This document shows positions 34,564-42,489 of a stretch of 48,165 nucleotides of DNA, one piece after another. Below the pieces are notes generated by a model, which was not told the origin of the DNA, searched no databases, and worked only from the letters and a program-made list of their open reading frames with translations. The stretch is from Phenylobacterium sp. GTDB taxonomy: Bacteria; Pseudomonadota; Alphaproteobacteria; Caulobacterales; Caulobacteraceae. How positions within the stretch are numbered: position 1 is the first letter of the stretch; every line of letters starts with the position of its first letter. The stretch is taken from positions 1-48,165 of the forward strand of contig NZ_JAURWM010000371.1 of assembly GCF_030654915.1 (NCBI RefSeq). Direction: 5' to 3'. Made by a program: the position numbers and the translations under genes.

Positions 34564-35601
34564 TTGCCCCTGACGCCCCCTGCCCCGGAAGCCACGCTGA
34601 TGTTCCGCGAGGCGGCCGAGGCCCCCGCCGTTGTCGCCCGTCTCCTGGCCGCCAACGCGCCGTTGGTCCAGGCGTTGGGCGCGGAGCTGCGGGCCAATCC
34701 ACCCCGGGCCGTCGTCACCTGCGCCCGCGGCTCGTCCGATCACGCCGCGACCTACGCCAAGTACCTGATCGAGACCCTGACCGGCGTGGTCACCTCGTCG
34801 GCCGCCCTGTCTGTCAGCTCGGTCTACGCGGCCGAACCCAAGCTGCAGGGCGTGCTCTATCTGGCGATCTCCCAGTCGGGAAAGAGCCCCGACCTGCTCG
34901 CCGCCGTCGAGGCCGCCAAGCAGGCCGGCGCCCTGGTCGTCGCCCTGGTCAATGACGAGGCCTCGCCCCTGGCGGCGCTCGCCGATCACGTCCTGCCGCT
35001 GCACGCCGGGCCCGAACTCAGCGTCGCGGCCACCAAATCCTACATCGCCGCCCTGACCGGCATCGCCCAGCTGGTCGCTGCCTGGAGTCAGGACGCGGGG
35101 TTGGAAAAGGCCCTGGAGGAGTTGCCCGCCACCCTGCGCGAGGCCTGGCCGCTCGACTGGAGCCCGGTCGCCGAGCGCCTGACAGCCGCGACCAATCTCT
35201 ATGTCCTGGGCCGCGGCGTCGGTTTCGGGATCGCCCAGGAAGCGGCGCTGAAGTTCAAGGAAACCTGCGGCCTGCATGCCGAGGCGTTCAGCGCCGCCGA
35301 GGTGCTGCACGGTCCGATGGCCCTGGTGCGGAAAGGCTTTCCGGTGCTGATCTTCGCTCAGGACGACCAAAGTCAGGCCAGCGTCCTCGACCTGGCGCAA
35401 GAGCTGTCGGCCCGCGGCGTCGATGTCATGCTGGCTGGAGAGCATGGCCCTGGCGCCTTGCCCACCGTGCGCGCGCATCCCAATCTCGAGCCGATCGCGC
35501 GTATTCAGAGCTTCTACCGGATGGCCAACACCCTCTCGATCCTGCGCGGGCACGACCCGGACAAGCCGCCCCACCTGAACAAGGTGACCGAGACGATCTG
35601 A
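34564..35601 (+). CDS. nagB: SIS-domain glucosamine-6-phosphate deaminase (NagB-II type)
   Basis: A 345-residue enzyme built from two SIS (sugar isomerase) domains like the C-terminal half of GlmS. Sugar-phosphate-binding segments are CARGSSDHAATYAKY and ISQSGKSPD in the first domain and GRGVGFGIAQEAALKFKE with EVLHGPMALV in the second. There is no glutamine amidotransferase domain, so it should deaminate GlcN-6-P to fructose-6-P rather than make it; this is the NagB-II type found where classical NagB is absent. GGAGA six bases before a TTG at 34564 marks the start. It lies 30 bases after the regulator gene and overlaps the deacetylase start by one base (TGATG). Confidence 0.9.
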   Translation: MPLTPPAPEATLMFREAAEAPAVVARLLAANAPLVQALGAELRANPPRAVVTCARGSSDHAATYAKYLIETLTGVVTSSAALSVSSVYAAEPKLQGVLYLAISQSGKSPDLLAAVEAAKQAGALVVALVNDEASPLAALADHVLPLHAGPELSVAATKSYIAALTGIAQLVAAWSQDAGLEKALEELPATLREAWPLDWSPVAERLTAATNLYVLGRGVGFGIAQEAALKFKETCGLHAEAFSAAEVLHGPMALVRKGFPVLIFAQDDQSQASVLDLAQELSARGVDVMLAGEHGPGALPTVRAHPNLEPIARIQSFYRMANTLSILRGHDPDKPPHLNKVTETI

Positions 35602-36734
35602 TGGCTGTAGCTCTCGTCAATGGCCAGGTGCTGACCGGCGGCCGCTTTGAAACCGTGAGCGTCCTCATCGAGGGCGAGCGCATTGTCGCGGTCGGCGGCG
35701 ACGCACAGGCGGCGCAGGCCAGCACGCGTATCGATCTGAACGGCGGCTTCCTGTTGCCTGGTTTCCTGGACACCCAGGTCAACGGCGGCGGCGGCCTGCT
35801 GTTCAATGACGCGCCGAGCGTCGAGACCATCGCCACCATCGGCGCTGCGCACCGGCGCTACGGCGTCACCGGCTTCCTGCCCACCTTGATCAGCGATGAC
35901 CTGGCCAAGGTCGCCTGCGCGATCGAGGCCGTGGATCAGGCCATCGAGGCCGGCGTGCCCGGCGTGCTGGGCATTCACATCGAGGGGCCGTTCCTCAGCG
36001 AGCGTCGCAAGGGCGTCCACGACGCCTCCAAGTTCCGCACCCTCGACGAGGCATCCCTCAAGCTGCTGACCTCGGCGCGCCATGGCAAGACGCTGGTCAC
36101 CCTGGCGCCCGAGACCACCACGCCCCAGATGATCGGGCGCCTGGCCGCGTCCGGTGTGACCGTCGCTGCGGGCCACACCAACGCCACCTATGAGCGGCTG
36201 ATGGAGGCGCTGGGCGCGGGCGTGACCGGGTTCACCCACCTCTTCAACGCCATGTCGCCCCTGGCCAATCGCGAGCCGGGCGCCGTGGGCGCGGCGCTCG
36301 ACCATCAGGACAGCTGGTGCGGGGTGATCATCGACGGCCGCCACATCCACCCGGCCGCCCTGCGCATCGCCTTCCGGGCCAAGCGCCACGACCGCTTCAT
36401 GCTGGTCACCGACGCCATGCCCAGCGTCGGGATGGTCGACAAGAGCTTCACGATCCAGGGCCGCCCGATCCATGTGGTGAACGGGGTCTGCGTCGATGAG
36501 AACGGCACGCTCGCCGGCTCCGATCTCGACATGGCCAGCGCCGTGCGCAACGCCGTCCAATTGACCGGCCTCGACCTGGCCGACGCCGCCGCCATGGCCT
36601 CGACCAATCCGGCCGCCTTCCTGGGACTTCAAGGCGACCTGGGACAGATCACGCCAGGCTACCGGGCAAACCTCACATTGCTCGACGCCGAGCTGAAGGC
36701 CGCACGCACCTGGATCGATGGGCGCGAGGCCTGA
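35601..36734 (+). CDS. nagA: N-acetylglucosamine-6-phosphate deacetylase
   Basis: A 377-residue amidohydrolase that removes acetate from GlcNAc-6-P, giving GlcN-6-P for the deaminase encoded just upstream. NagA landmarks are visible: GFLDTQVNGGGG (about 54-65), the metal ligand Glu128 in HIEGPFL, His192 in GHTNATYE, His213 in THLFNAMSP, DGRHIHP (His248/His250), and catalytic Asp271 in LVTDAMP. The ATG at 35601 shares a base with the deaminase stop, so the two are coupled. It ends the plus-strand nag arm; the copper-type genes begin about 46 bases later and look like a separate unit. Confidence 0.94.
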   Translation: MAVALVNGQVLTGGRFETVSVLIEGERIVAVGGDAQAAQASTRIDLNGGFLLPGFLDTQVNGGGGLLFNDAPSVETIATIGAAHRRYGVTGFLPTLISDDLAKVACAIEAVDQAIEAGVPGVLGIHIEGPFLSERRKGVHDASKFRTLDEASLKLLTSARHGKTLVTLAPETTTPQMIGRLAASGVTVAAGHTNATYERLMEALGAGVTGFTHLFNAMSPLANREPGAVGAALDHQDSWCGVIIDGRHIHPAALRIAFRAKRHDRFMLVTDAMPSVGMVDKSFTIQGRPIHVVNGVCVDENGTLAGSDLDMASAVRNAVQLTGLDLADAAAMASTNPAAFLGLQGDLGQITPGYRANLTLLDAELKAARTWIDGREA

Positions 36735-36780
36735 GCGGAAAGGGCTCCACAAACCGCGAAGCCTGGCCTAAAGCAACCGC

Positions 36781-37206
36781 GTGACCCGGGCTCTTGATCA
36801 GCGCAGAGGAACGCCGCGCAGCATCTTCATGGTGCTGGCCGCGCTGGCGCTCGCGATCAAGGTGATGATCCCAGCCGGGTTCATGACCGCCCCGCCGTCC
36901 GCCGACGAACTCCCGTTCACCCTGGTTCTCTGCACGGCTCAAGGCGCGGTCATGGTCCAATCGGACGACCTCGCAGCCCCGATCCACGACGATCAGGGCT
37001 CGGGCGAGAGCGCGGCGCACGACAGCCCTTGCGCCTTCGCGGGGCACGGCGCCGGCGCCCCGCCGCCCAACCTGCTGGACGCCCGCGCCGTCGAGTTCGT
37101 CGCCTATCGCGCCCCGGCCGCCGTTCAGGTCATCCACCGGGCGCCGGGCCGAGGCCTGGCCGCGCCCCCGCTCCCCGCACGCGGCCCACCTACCCTGCTG
37201 ACCTGA
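36781..37206 (+). CDS. DUF2946 family protein (first of two copies)
   Basis: A 141-residue protein with one N-terminal hydrophobic segment (MVLAALALAIKVMIPAGF, about 17-34) and the family core LPFTLVLCTAQGAVMV followed by HDSPCAFAGHG, with two Cys and several His that could bind metal. DUF2946 genes commonly sit in copper-related operons, as here. The GTG at 36781 is the first start of the frame; ATG 36829, right at the hydrophobic segment, is an alternative. A second copy lies at 38439-38822. Its role is unknown; a periplasmic copper-binding or anchoring role is an inference. Confidence 0.75.
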   Translation: MTRALDQRRGTPRSIFMVLAALALAIKVMIPAGFMTAPPSADELPFTLVLCTAQGAVMVQSDDLAAPIHDDQGSGESAAHDSPCAFAGHGAGAPPPNLLDARAVEFVAYRAPAAVQVIHRAPGRGLAAPPLPARGPPTLLT

Positions 37207-37236
37207 CGCGCTCGCCGTTCGGCTGAGCGCGCTTTT
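37207..37236 (+). terminator. Intrinsic terminator or attenuator after the first DUF2946 gene
   Basis: GCGCTC pairs with GAGCGC, with an inner GCC/GGC stem and a GTTC loop, then GC and four T (ending 37236). It starts right behind the DUF2946 stop codon and 105 bases before the copper chaperone start. It may limit read-through from the first DUF2946 gene into the rest of the operon. Confidence 0.5.
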
Positions 37237-37340
37237 GCACGTCTGTCGCTGTCCAGCGATCCAAGGCCGTGCGCTTCCTGTTCCCCAAACCAAACCCTCG
37301 TCGCCGCGCGTCGGCGGCCGCCTCCAGCCAGGAGTCTCCC

Positions 37341-37820
37341 ATGAAAGCTCTCTTCGCCCTCATTCCGCTCGTCCTCGTCGCGGCCTGCGATCGTGCGCCG
37401 CAACCCGCGCCTACGGTGACCATCACCGACGCCTGGTGTCGCGCGGCTCCCGCCGGCGCCCCGACCGGCGGCTGCTACGTCACCCTGACCGCCAGCGCCG
37501 ACGACAAGCTGCTCACCGTCGAGACGGCCGCCGCCGACCGGGCCGAGATCCACAGCATGGACATGACCGACGGCGTGATGCGGATGCGCAAGCTCGACGG
37601 GCTCGACCTCCCGGCCGGCAAGGCCGTCATGCTCTCGCCGGGCGCCGAGCACCTGATGATCATCGCCCCCAAGGCGACCCTGGCCGAGGGCGGCGTGGTT
37701 CCGCTTACCTTCAAGTTCGGCAAGGCGCCGGCCCAAAGCGTGGAAGCCCCGGTCCGCGCCGCCGCCGCCGCCGCCGGAATGGACCACGGGATGGATCACA
37801 GCATGGCGCACGGCCAATGA
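37341..37820 (+). CDS. PCu(A)C-type periplasmic copper chaperone (lipoprotein)
   Basis: A 159-residue copper chaperone. The N-terminus MKALFALIPLVLVAAC is a lipoprotein signal with the lipobox cysteine at residue 16. The PCu(A)C domain (about 25-135) has the copper ligands in IHSMDMTDGVMRMR and LSPGAEHLMI, following the His-x-Met ... Met ... His-x-Met pattern of the family. The tail (MDHGMDHSMAHG) is a further His/Met-rich copper site. AGGAG seven bases before the ATG fixes the start. The stop overlaps the SCO gene start (ATGA). Such proteins deliver Cu(I) with SCO proteins to the CuA centre of cytochrome oxidase. Confidence 0.9.
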   Translation: MKALFALIPLVLVAACDRAPQPAPTVTITDAWCRAAPAGAPTGGCYVTLTASADDKLLTVETAAADRAEIHSMDMTDGVMRMRKLDGLDLPAGKAVMLSPGAEHLMIIAPKATLAEGGVVPLTFKFGKAPAQSVEAPVRAAAAAAGMDHGMDHSMAHGQ

Positions 37821-38413
37821 GGGCGCGCCTTGCCTTCCTGATCGGCTGCTTTGTCCTGGCCGTGGCGCTGTTCGGCGCCGTCACCTTCCTGCAGCTTCGG
37901 CAAGCGCCTAGCCCAAGCGTCGCGGCGGTCGATATCGGCGGGCCGTTCCAACTCGTCGATACAGCCGGCCGTTCGGTCACCGAAAAGACCCTGCTCGGCA
38001 AGCCGACGGCGGTCTTCTTCGGCTTCACCTACTGCCCGGAGGTCTGTCCAACCACGCTGACGGAGATCAGCGCCGCCTTGAACGCGCTCGGCCGTGACGC
38101 CGACAAGCTCAATGTCGTCCTGGTCTCGGTCGATCCCGAACGCGACACCCCCGAGCAGATGAAGCTCTACCTTTCGAACTTCGACGCTCGGATCCAGGGC
38201 TTCACCGGCACGCCGGAAGCCGTGGCCCAGGCCGCGAAGGCCTACCGCGTCTTCTACAAGAAGGTCGCTGTGGACGGCGGCGACTACACCGTCGACCATT
38301 CCTCGGCGATCTACCTGTTCGACAAGAAGGGACGCTTCGTCGAGCCTATCGCCTATGGCGCCCCGCATGAGCGCGTGGTCGCTCAGTTGAAGAAGCTCGT
38401 GACCCAGAGCTGA
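37817..38413 (+). CDS. SCO1/SenC family copper-binding protein
   Basis: A 198-residue thioredoxin-fold protein anchored by one N-terminal segment (FLIGCFVLAVALFGAVTFL, about 7-25). The copper and redox motif TYCPEVCPTTL gives the CxxxC cysteines, and VDHSSAIYLFD supplies the conserved histidine. SCO proteins reduce or load CuA of cytochrome oxidase. The ATG at 37817 overlaps the chaperone stop (ATGA); the longer open frame upstream is not part of the protein. It works together with the PCu(A)C chaperone encoded before it. Confidence 0.93.
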   Translation: MRARLAFLIGCFVLAVALFGAVTFLQLRQAPSPSVAAVDIGGPFQLVDTAGRSVTEKTLLGKPTAVFFGFTYCPEVCPTTLTEISAALNALGRDADKLNVVLVSVDPERDTPEQMKLYLSNFDARIQGFTGTPEAVAQAAKAYRVFYKKVAVDGGDYTVDHSSAIYLFDKKGRFVEPIAYGAPHERVVAQLKKLVTQS

Positions 38414-38438
38414 GGCGGTGGCGAAGGGGGCGAATCTC

Positions 38439-38822
38439 ATGACCTGGGCGCGATCACATCGCGGCGTCGTCCTGACGCTGGCGCTGCTGGCGCTCGCGTT
38501 CAAGATCGCTATTCCGCCCGGTTACATGGTCGCAGCAGCGACCAACTCGCTGCCCTTCGCCATCGTCATTTGCACCGCTCAGGGCGCGGTCGTCGTCGAT
38601 CCCGGCGGTTCCCATGAAGACAGCGAAGCCTCGAATCACGACGCACCCTGCGTCTTCGCGGGGCACGGCCTCGGCGCCGAACCTCCAGAGCGCAGCAGCC
38701 ATCTCGTCCGCCCCACGCTCGCCTACCACCCGATAGCGCCTACTCCGTCCTGCGAGGCGACACCTGGGCGAGGGCTTTGCGCCCCGCCGCCTCCCGCGCG
38801 TGGACCTCCCCTGTCGATCTGA
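38439..38822 (+). CDS. DUF2946 family protein (second copy)
   Basis: A 127-residue paralogue of the protein at 36781-37206. It shares the order hydrophobic segment, IPPGYM, SLPFAIVICTAQGAVVV, HDAPCVFAGHG and the ending GRGLCAPPPPARGPP, so the two probably arose by duplication around the chaperone-SCO pair. The start is taken as ATG 38439; a GTG at 38418 would add seven residues. Function unknown; the conserved Cys/His residues and copper context suggest a metal-related role (inference). Confidence 0.75.
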   Translation: MTWARSHRGVVLTLALLALAFKIAIPPGYMVAAATNSLPFAIVICTAQGAVVVDPGGSHEDSEASNHDAPCVFAGHGLGAEPPERSSHLVRPTLAYHPIAPTPSCEATPGRGLCAPPPPARGPPLSI

Positions 38823-38867
38823 TCGCCGCGCCTTAAGCGCGACCGCCTTCGCCAGATCATCGACATC

Positions 38868-38892
38868 GCGGCCGCCGGCTTCATTCGGCCGC
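38868..38892 (+). other. Stem-loop just upstream of the copper receptor ribosome site
   Basis: GCGGCCG and CGGCCGC form a 7-bp stem with an 11-base loop, ending four bases before the AGGA ribosome site of the receptor gene. It could affect translation or mRNA stability. GC-rich stems are common here, so this is tentative. Confidence 0.25.
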
Positions 38893-38909
38893 CGCAGGAC
38901 CATGTGCTT

Positions 38910-41072
38910 ATGAAATCGCTTCTCTTGACCGCGACGGCGCTGACTGCGCTGTCGCCCGCCCTTGCCTACGCCGACGTCGCCACCAGCATTGATGAGTTCA
39001 TCGTCACTGGCCGTCCAGCCGCCCTGGCGCTTGACCACGCCGCCCCCGCCGCCAGCCGGCTTGGCCTCACCAACCGCGAGGTCCCGGCGACCCTGGATGT
39101 CATCACCCAGCAACGGATGCAGGCCGAGGGGCTTCGAACCTCCATCGAAGCCCTCAACGCGGCGCCCGGCGTCAACGGGGGAACCCTGCCCGGCTCGGTC
39201 GGCGTGACCTCGATGCGGGGCTTCACCAGCACGGCCATCGCCTATCTGTTCGACGGGGTCAGGGTGACCGGCTCGAACAGCGCGATCCGCAACTTCGACA
39301 CCTTCAACTTCGACCGAGTCGAGATCCTGAAAGGCCCCGCCTCGGTCCTCTACGGGGAAGGCGCCCTGGCAGGGGCGATCAACCTGGTCCCCAAGCGCGC
39401 CCGCATCGGAGAGAGCAGCGGAGAAGGCCTAGTCAGCCTCGGCGCCTTCGACACCCTACGGGCCGGTCTGGGGGGCAATCTGGCGCTTGGCGACACAGCC
39501 GCCCTGCGTGCCGACGCCAGCTTCAGCCGATCTTCCGGTTGGGTGGATGACACCGACTCGCTGGCTGGCGCGGTGACGGCCTCGTTGCTCTTGAAGCCGA
39601 CAGACCGCCTCACCCTGACACTATCGGGCGACTACAACCACGACGACTATTCCACCGCCTATTTCGGCTCCACCCTGGTCCCGGCGGCGGTCGCACGCGA
39701 TCCCTCGGGCCTGGTCCGGAACGCTCAGGGCCTGGTGCTCGATAAGGCTACGATCCGTCGGAACTACAATGTCGAGGACGGCGAGATGACCTCGACCGCC
39801 TGGCAACTGCGCGCCCGCGCCGACTACCGGCTCTCCGACCATTGGATGCTGTCCAATGAACTGGCCGGGTACACCGCCGACCGGCTCTGGAAAAATTCCG
39901 AGGACGTGACGTTCGACGCCGCCACCGGCCGGCTCAACCGCAGCACCACCCTGATCGCTCACGATCACGACTATTGGACTGGGCGCGCCTACGCGGCCTT
40001 CGACGGCCCGCTCGCCGGCCGGCGCAACCGCTTCACCCTGGGCGCGGAGTACAGCGACACGCACTTCGTCACCCGCCGCCGCTTTGGCATGACCACGCCG
40101 GTCGATCGCTTCGATCCGGTTCGTGGACGCTTTCCAGAGATCACGGCGGCGAACTTCCCTGGCGCGGGCAACCGCGTCGATTGGGTCAGCGACGCCACCG
40201 TGGCGGCGCTGTTCGCCGAGAACGCCTTCAACCTCACGACCAAATGGCTGCTGGTGGGCGGCGTCCGCTACGACCACGTCGAGCTTGAACGCCAGACCCT
40301 CGACCTGAACACCGGCGCGGCGGCCAGGTTCAGCCAGGACTACGACCCGCTCTCCTGGCGGATAGGCACGGTCTACGATCTGGCGTCCAAGACCCAGGTC
40401 TACGCTCAGTTCAGCCATGCGGTGACGCCGGTCAGCAGCTTCCTGTTCCTGAACGCCGCCAACGCCAAGTTCGACCTGAGCGCCGGCGAAGCCGTCGAGG
40501 TTGGGATCAAGACCAGCTTCTGGTAGGACCGGATCGACCTCACAGCGGCGGCCTATCACATCGTCCAGGACGATATCCTGACCCGCGATCCAGCCAATCC
40601 AGCACTCACCATTCAAGGGGGCAGCCAATCATCACGCGGCGTCGAGCTGTCGATGTCCGCGGCGCTCACCGATCAACTGCGGGTCGACGCTGGCGCGGCC
40701 CTGCTGGAGAGCCGCTTCGACACCCTGATCGAGGCCGGCGGCGTCGACCGCTCCGGTAATCGCCCGCCCAATGTGCCTGAGCAGATGTTCGATCTCAGCG
40801 CCTACTACAGCCTGCGGGCGGCGCCGCTGACCTTCGGCGCCACGGTGCGCCATGACGGCGACTTCTACACCAGCAACGCCAACACCTATCGGGTCGCGGC
40901 TCGCACCACCCTCGACGCCCAGGTCAGCTGGCGCGCGCCATTCGGCAGGCTGACCCTGCGCGGCCGAAATCTCTTCAATACGCTCTACGCCGACTGGTCG
41001 GGCTATGGCGCGACCCAGGTCTATCTGGGCGCGCCGCGCAGCTTTGACCTCACCCTGACGCGAAGCTTCTGA
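38910..41072 (+). pseudogene. TonB-dependent receptor of the copper operon, interrupted by an in-frame TAG
   Basis: The frame encodes a 720-residue receptor, broken at codon 539 by TAG (40524-40526). The first part has a signal peptide (MKSLLLTATALTALSPALAYA), a TonB-box-like IDEFIVTG, a plug with SMRGFTSTAIAYLFDGV and EILKGPASVLYGEGALAGAIN, and much of the barrel to VEVGIKTSFW. After the TAG the same frame continues without any other lesion for 181 codons (DRIDLTAAAYHIVQDD... ) to the terminal LTRSF, which supplies the barrel-closing strands and the last Phe. A single base change would restore the gene. The ATG at 38910 is chosen for the signal peptide; GTG 38904 is an alternative. The PepSY gene begins two bases after the final stop. 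Confidence 0.88.
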
Positions 41073-41074
41073 TC

Positions 41075-42424
41075 ATGAGGCCCCATCTCTACCAAACCAT
41101 CTGGCGCTGGCATTTCTACGCCGGGCTGCTGGTGGCGCCGTTCATGCTGATCCTGGCCGTGACGGGCGCGATCTATCTCTTCAACGACGAGATCAACGAC
41201 GCCCTGCACCCACAGCAACGCCTCGTCGCTCACGCAGAGCAGCGGCCGGTCAGCCAGATGATCGCCGCCGCACTCACCGACTACCCTGGCGGTTCGGCCA
41301 CCCGCGTCGATCTGCCGGCGCCAGGCCGCAGCGTCCAGGTCTTCGTGACCCCCGCCGCGGGCGACCCGGTTCGGGTCTATGTCGATCCCGGCACGGCCCG
41401 GGTGCTGGGGTCCTATGTCTACACTCACACCATCGTCGGCTTCGCCGATGTCGCCCACGGCTCGCTGATGTTGGGCAAGTTCGGCGACGGCGTTGTCGAG
41501 CTGGTGGCCTGTTGGGGGCTGATCCTTGTGGCGACGGGAATCTATCTCTGGTGGCCCCGGGGCGGCCTGCGGGTCCAAGGCGTGTTGATCCCTCGCCTGA
41601 AGGAGACGGGTCGCACCCTCTGGCGTGATCTGCACGCCGTGACCGGCGTCTGGACAGCGCTGCTGATCGCCTTCCTGATCGTCACCGGCCTGCCCTGGGC
41701 CAATGTCTGGGGCGGCCTGCTGAAGCGCGGAACCGACACGGTGGGGATCGGCTATCCGACCAGCCATCGATTGCACGGGACAACGCCGACCACGACCGTC
41801 AAGCAAGCCCTTGGCCAGGCGCCCTGGACGCTGGAAGACACCCCGATGCCGGCCTCCGATCCGCATGCCGACCATCATGGTGGTCATGCCGGCATGACCA
41901 TGGATGCAAACTCTCCCTCCATCGGAGTCGATCGGGCCGTCGCCATCTTCGAGGGAAAAGGAGTCCAGGGGCCCTATCGCCTGTTTCTGCCGTCGGCCCC
42001 GGCAGGCGCCTTCACCGCCTACACCTATCCCGATCGGCCGCAGGGCCAGCGGACCGTCCACCTCGACCAGTATTCTGGACGAGTGCTCGATGACGTCGGC
42101 TTCGCCAACTATGGCTGGGCGGCGAAAGGGGTGGAGCTCGGAGTTCAGCTGCACATGGGCAACTATTTCGGCCGGGCCAATCAGATCGTCATGCTGATCG
42201 CCTGTCTCGGCGTCATCATGCTGTCGCTCACCGGTCCGATCATGTGGTGGCGACGCCGTCCAAAGGGCGGACTCGCCGCGCCGCGCGAACTTAGTCCGTT
42301 GAAGCTCCGGACCGTCGCCCTGATCACCCTGGCTCTAGGAGCTCTTTTCCCGCTTGCTGGCGTTTCCCTGCTTCTGGTGTTGATCATCGATCAGCTTCGC
42401 CCTAGCCGACAGGACAACGCCTAG
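41075..42424 (+). CDS. PepSY-domain membrane protein
   Basis: A 449-residue inner-membrane protein of the PepSY-associated TM family. The opening IWRWHFYAGLLVAPFMLILAVTGAIYLF is the family hallmark. Further segments lie near 145-160, 188-205, 368-388 and 408-435, with PepSY-like periplasmic parts between. A His/Met-rich stretch (HADHHGGHAGMTM, about 268-280) in the second periplasmic loop could bind copper. Such proteins often follow TonB receptors for metals and may reduce metal at the inner membrane. It starts two bases after the receptor stop, so it is probably coupled to it and may suffer from the receptor's amber codon. Confidence 0.87.
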   Translation: MRPHLYQTIWRWHFYAGLLVAPFMLILAVTGAIYLFNDEINDALHPQQRLVAHAEQRPVSQMIAAALTDYPGGSATRVDLPAPGRSVQVFVTPAAGDPVRVYVDPGTARVLGSYVYTHTIVGFADVAHGSLMLGKFGDGVVELVACWGLILVATGIYLWWPRGGLRVQGVLIPRLKETGRTLWRDLHAVTGVWTALLIAFLIVTGLPWANVWGGLLKRGTDTVGIGYPTSHRLHGTTPTTTVKQALGQAPWTLEDTPMPASDPHADHHGGHAGMTMDANSPSIGVDRAVAIFEGKGVQGPYRLFLPSAPAGAFTAYTYPDRPQGQRTVHLDQYSGRVLDDVGFANYGWAAKGVELGVQLHMGNYFGRANQIVMLIACLGVIMLSLTGPIMWWRRRPKGGLAAPRELSPLKLRTVALITLALGALFPLAGVSLLLVLIIDQLRPSRQDNA

Positions 42425-42489
42425 TCGGTTTGACCGCGTGCGGCGGCCTGATAGGCTTTTCTGAACAACGATAAGTTTGGGAGGCCCTG

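Noticed and set aside
34162..35574. 470-codon minus-strand frame opposite the GntR and deaminase genes
   Set aside because: Gly/Gln/Arg-rich antisense translation with no domain; the plus-strand genes are well supported.
37235..37816. Upstream extension of the SCO frame
   Set aside because: It lies in another frame of the copper chaperone gene and lacks sense; the ATGA overlap at 37817 is the natural start.
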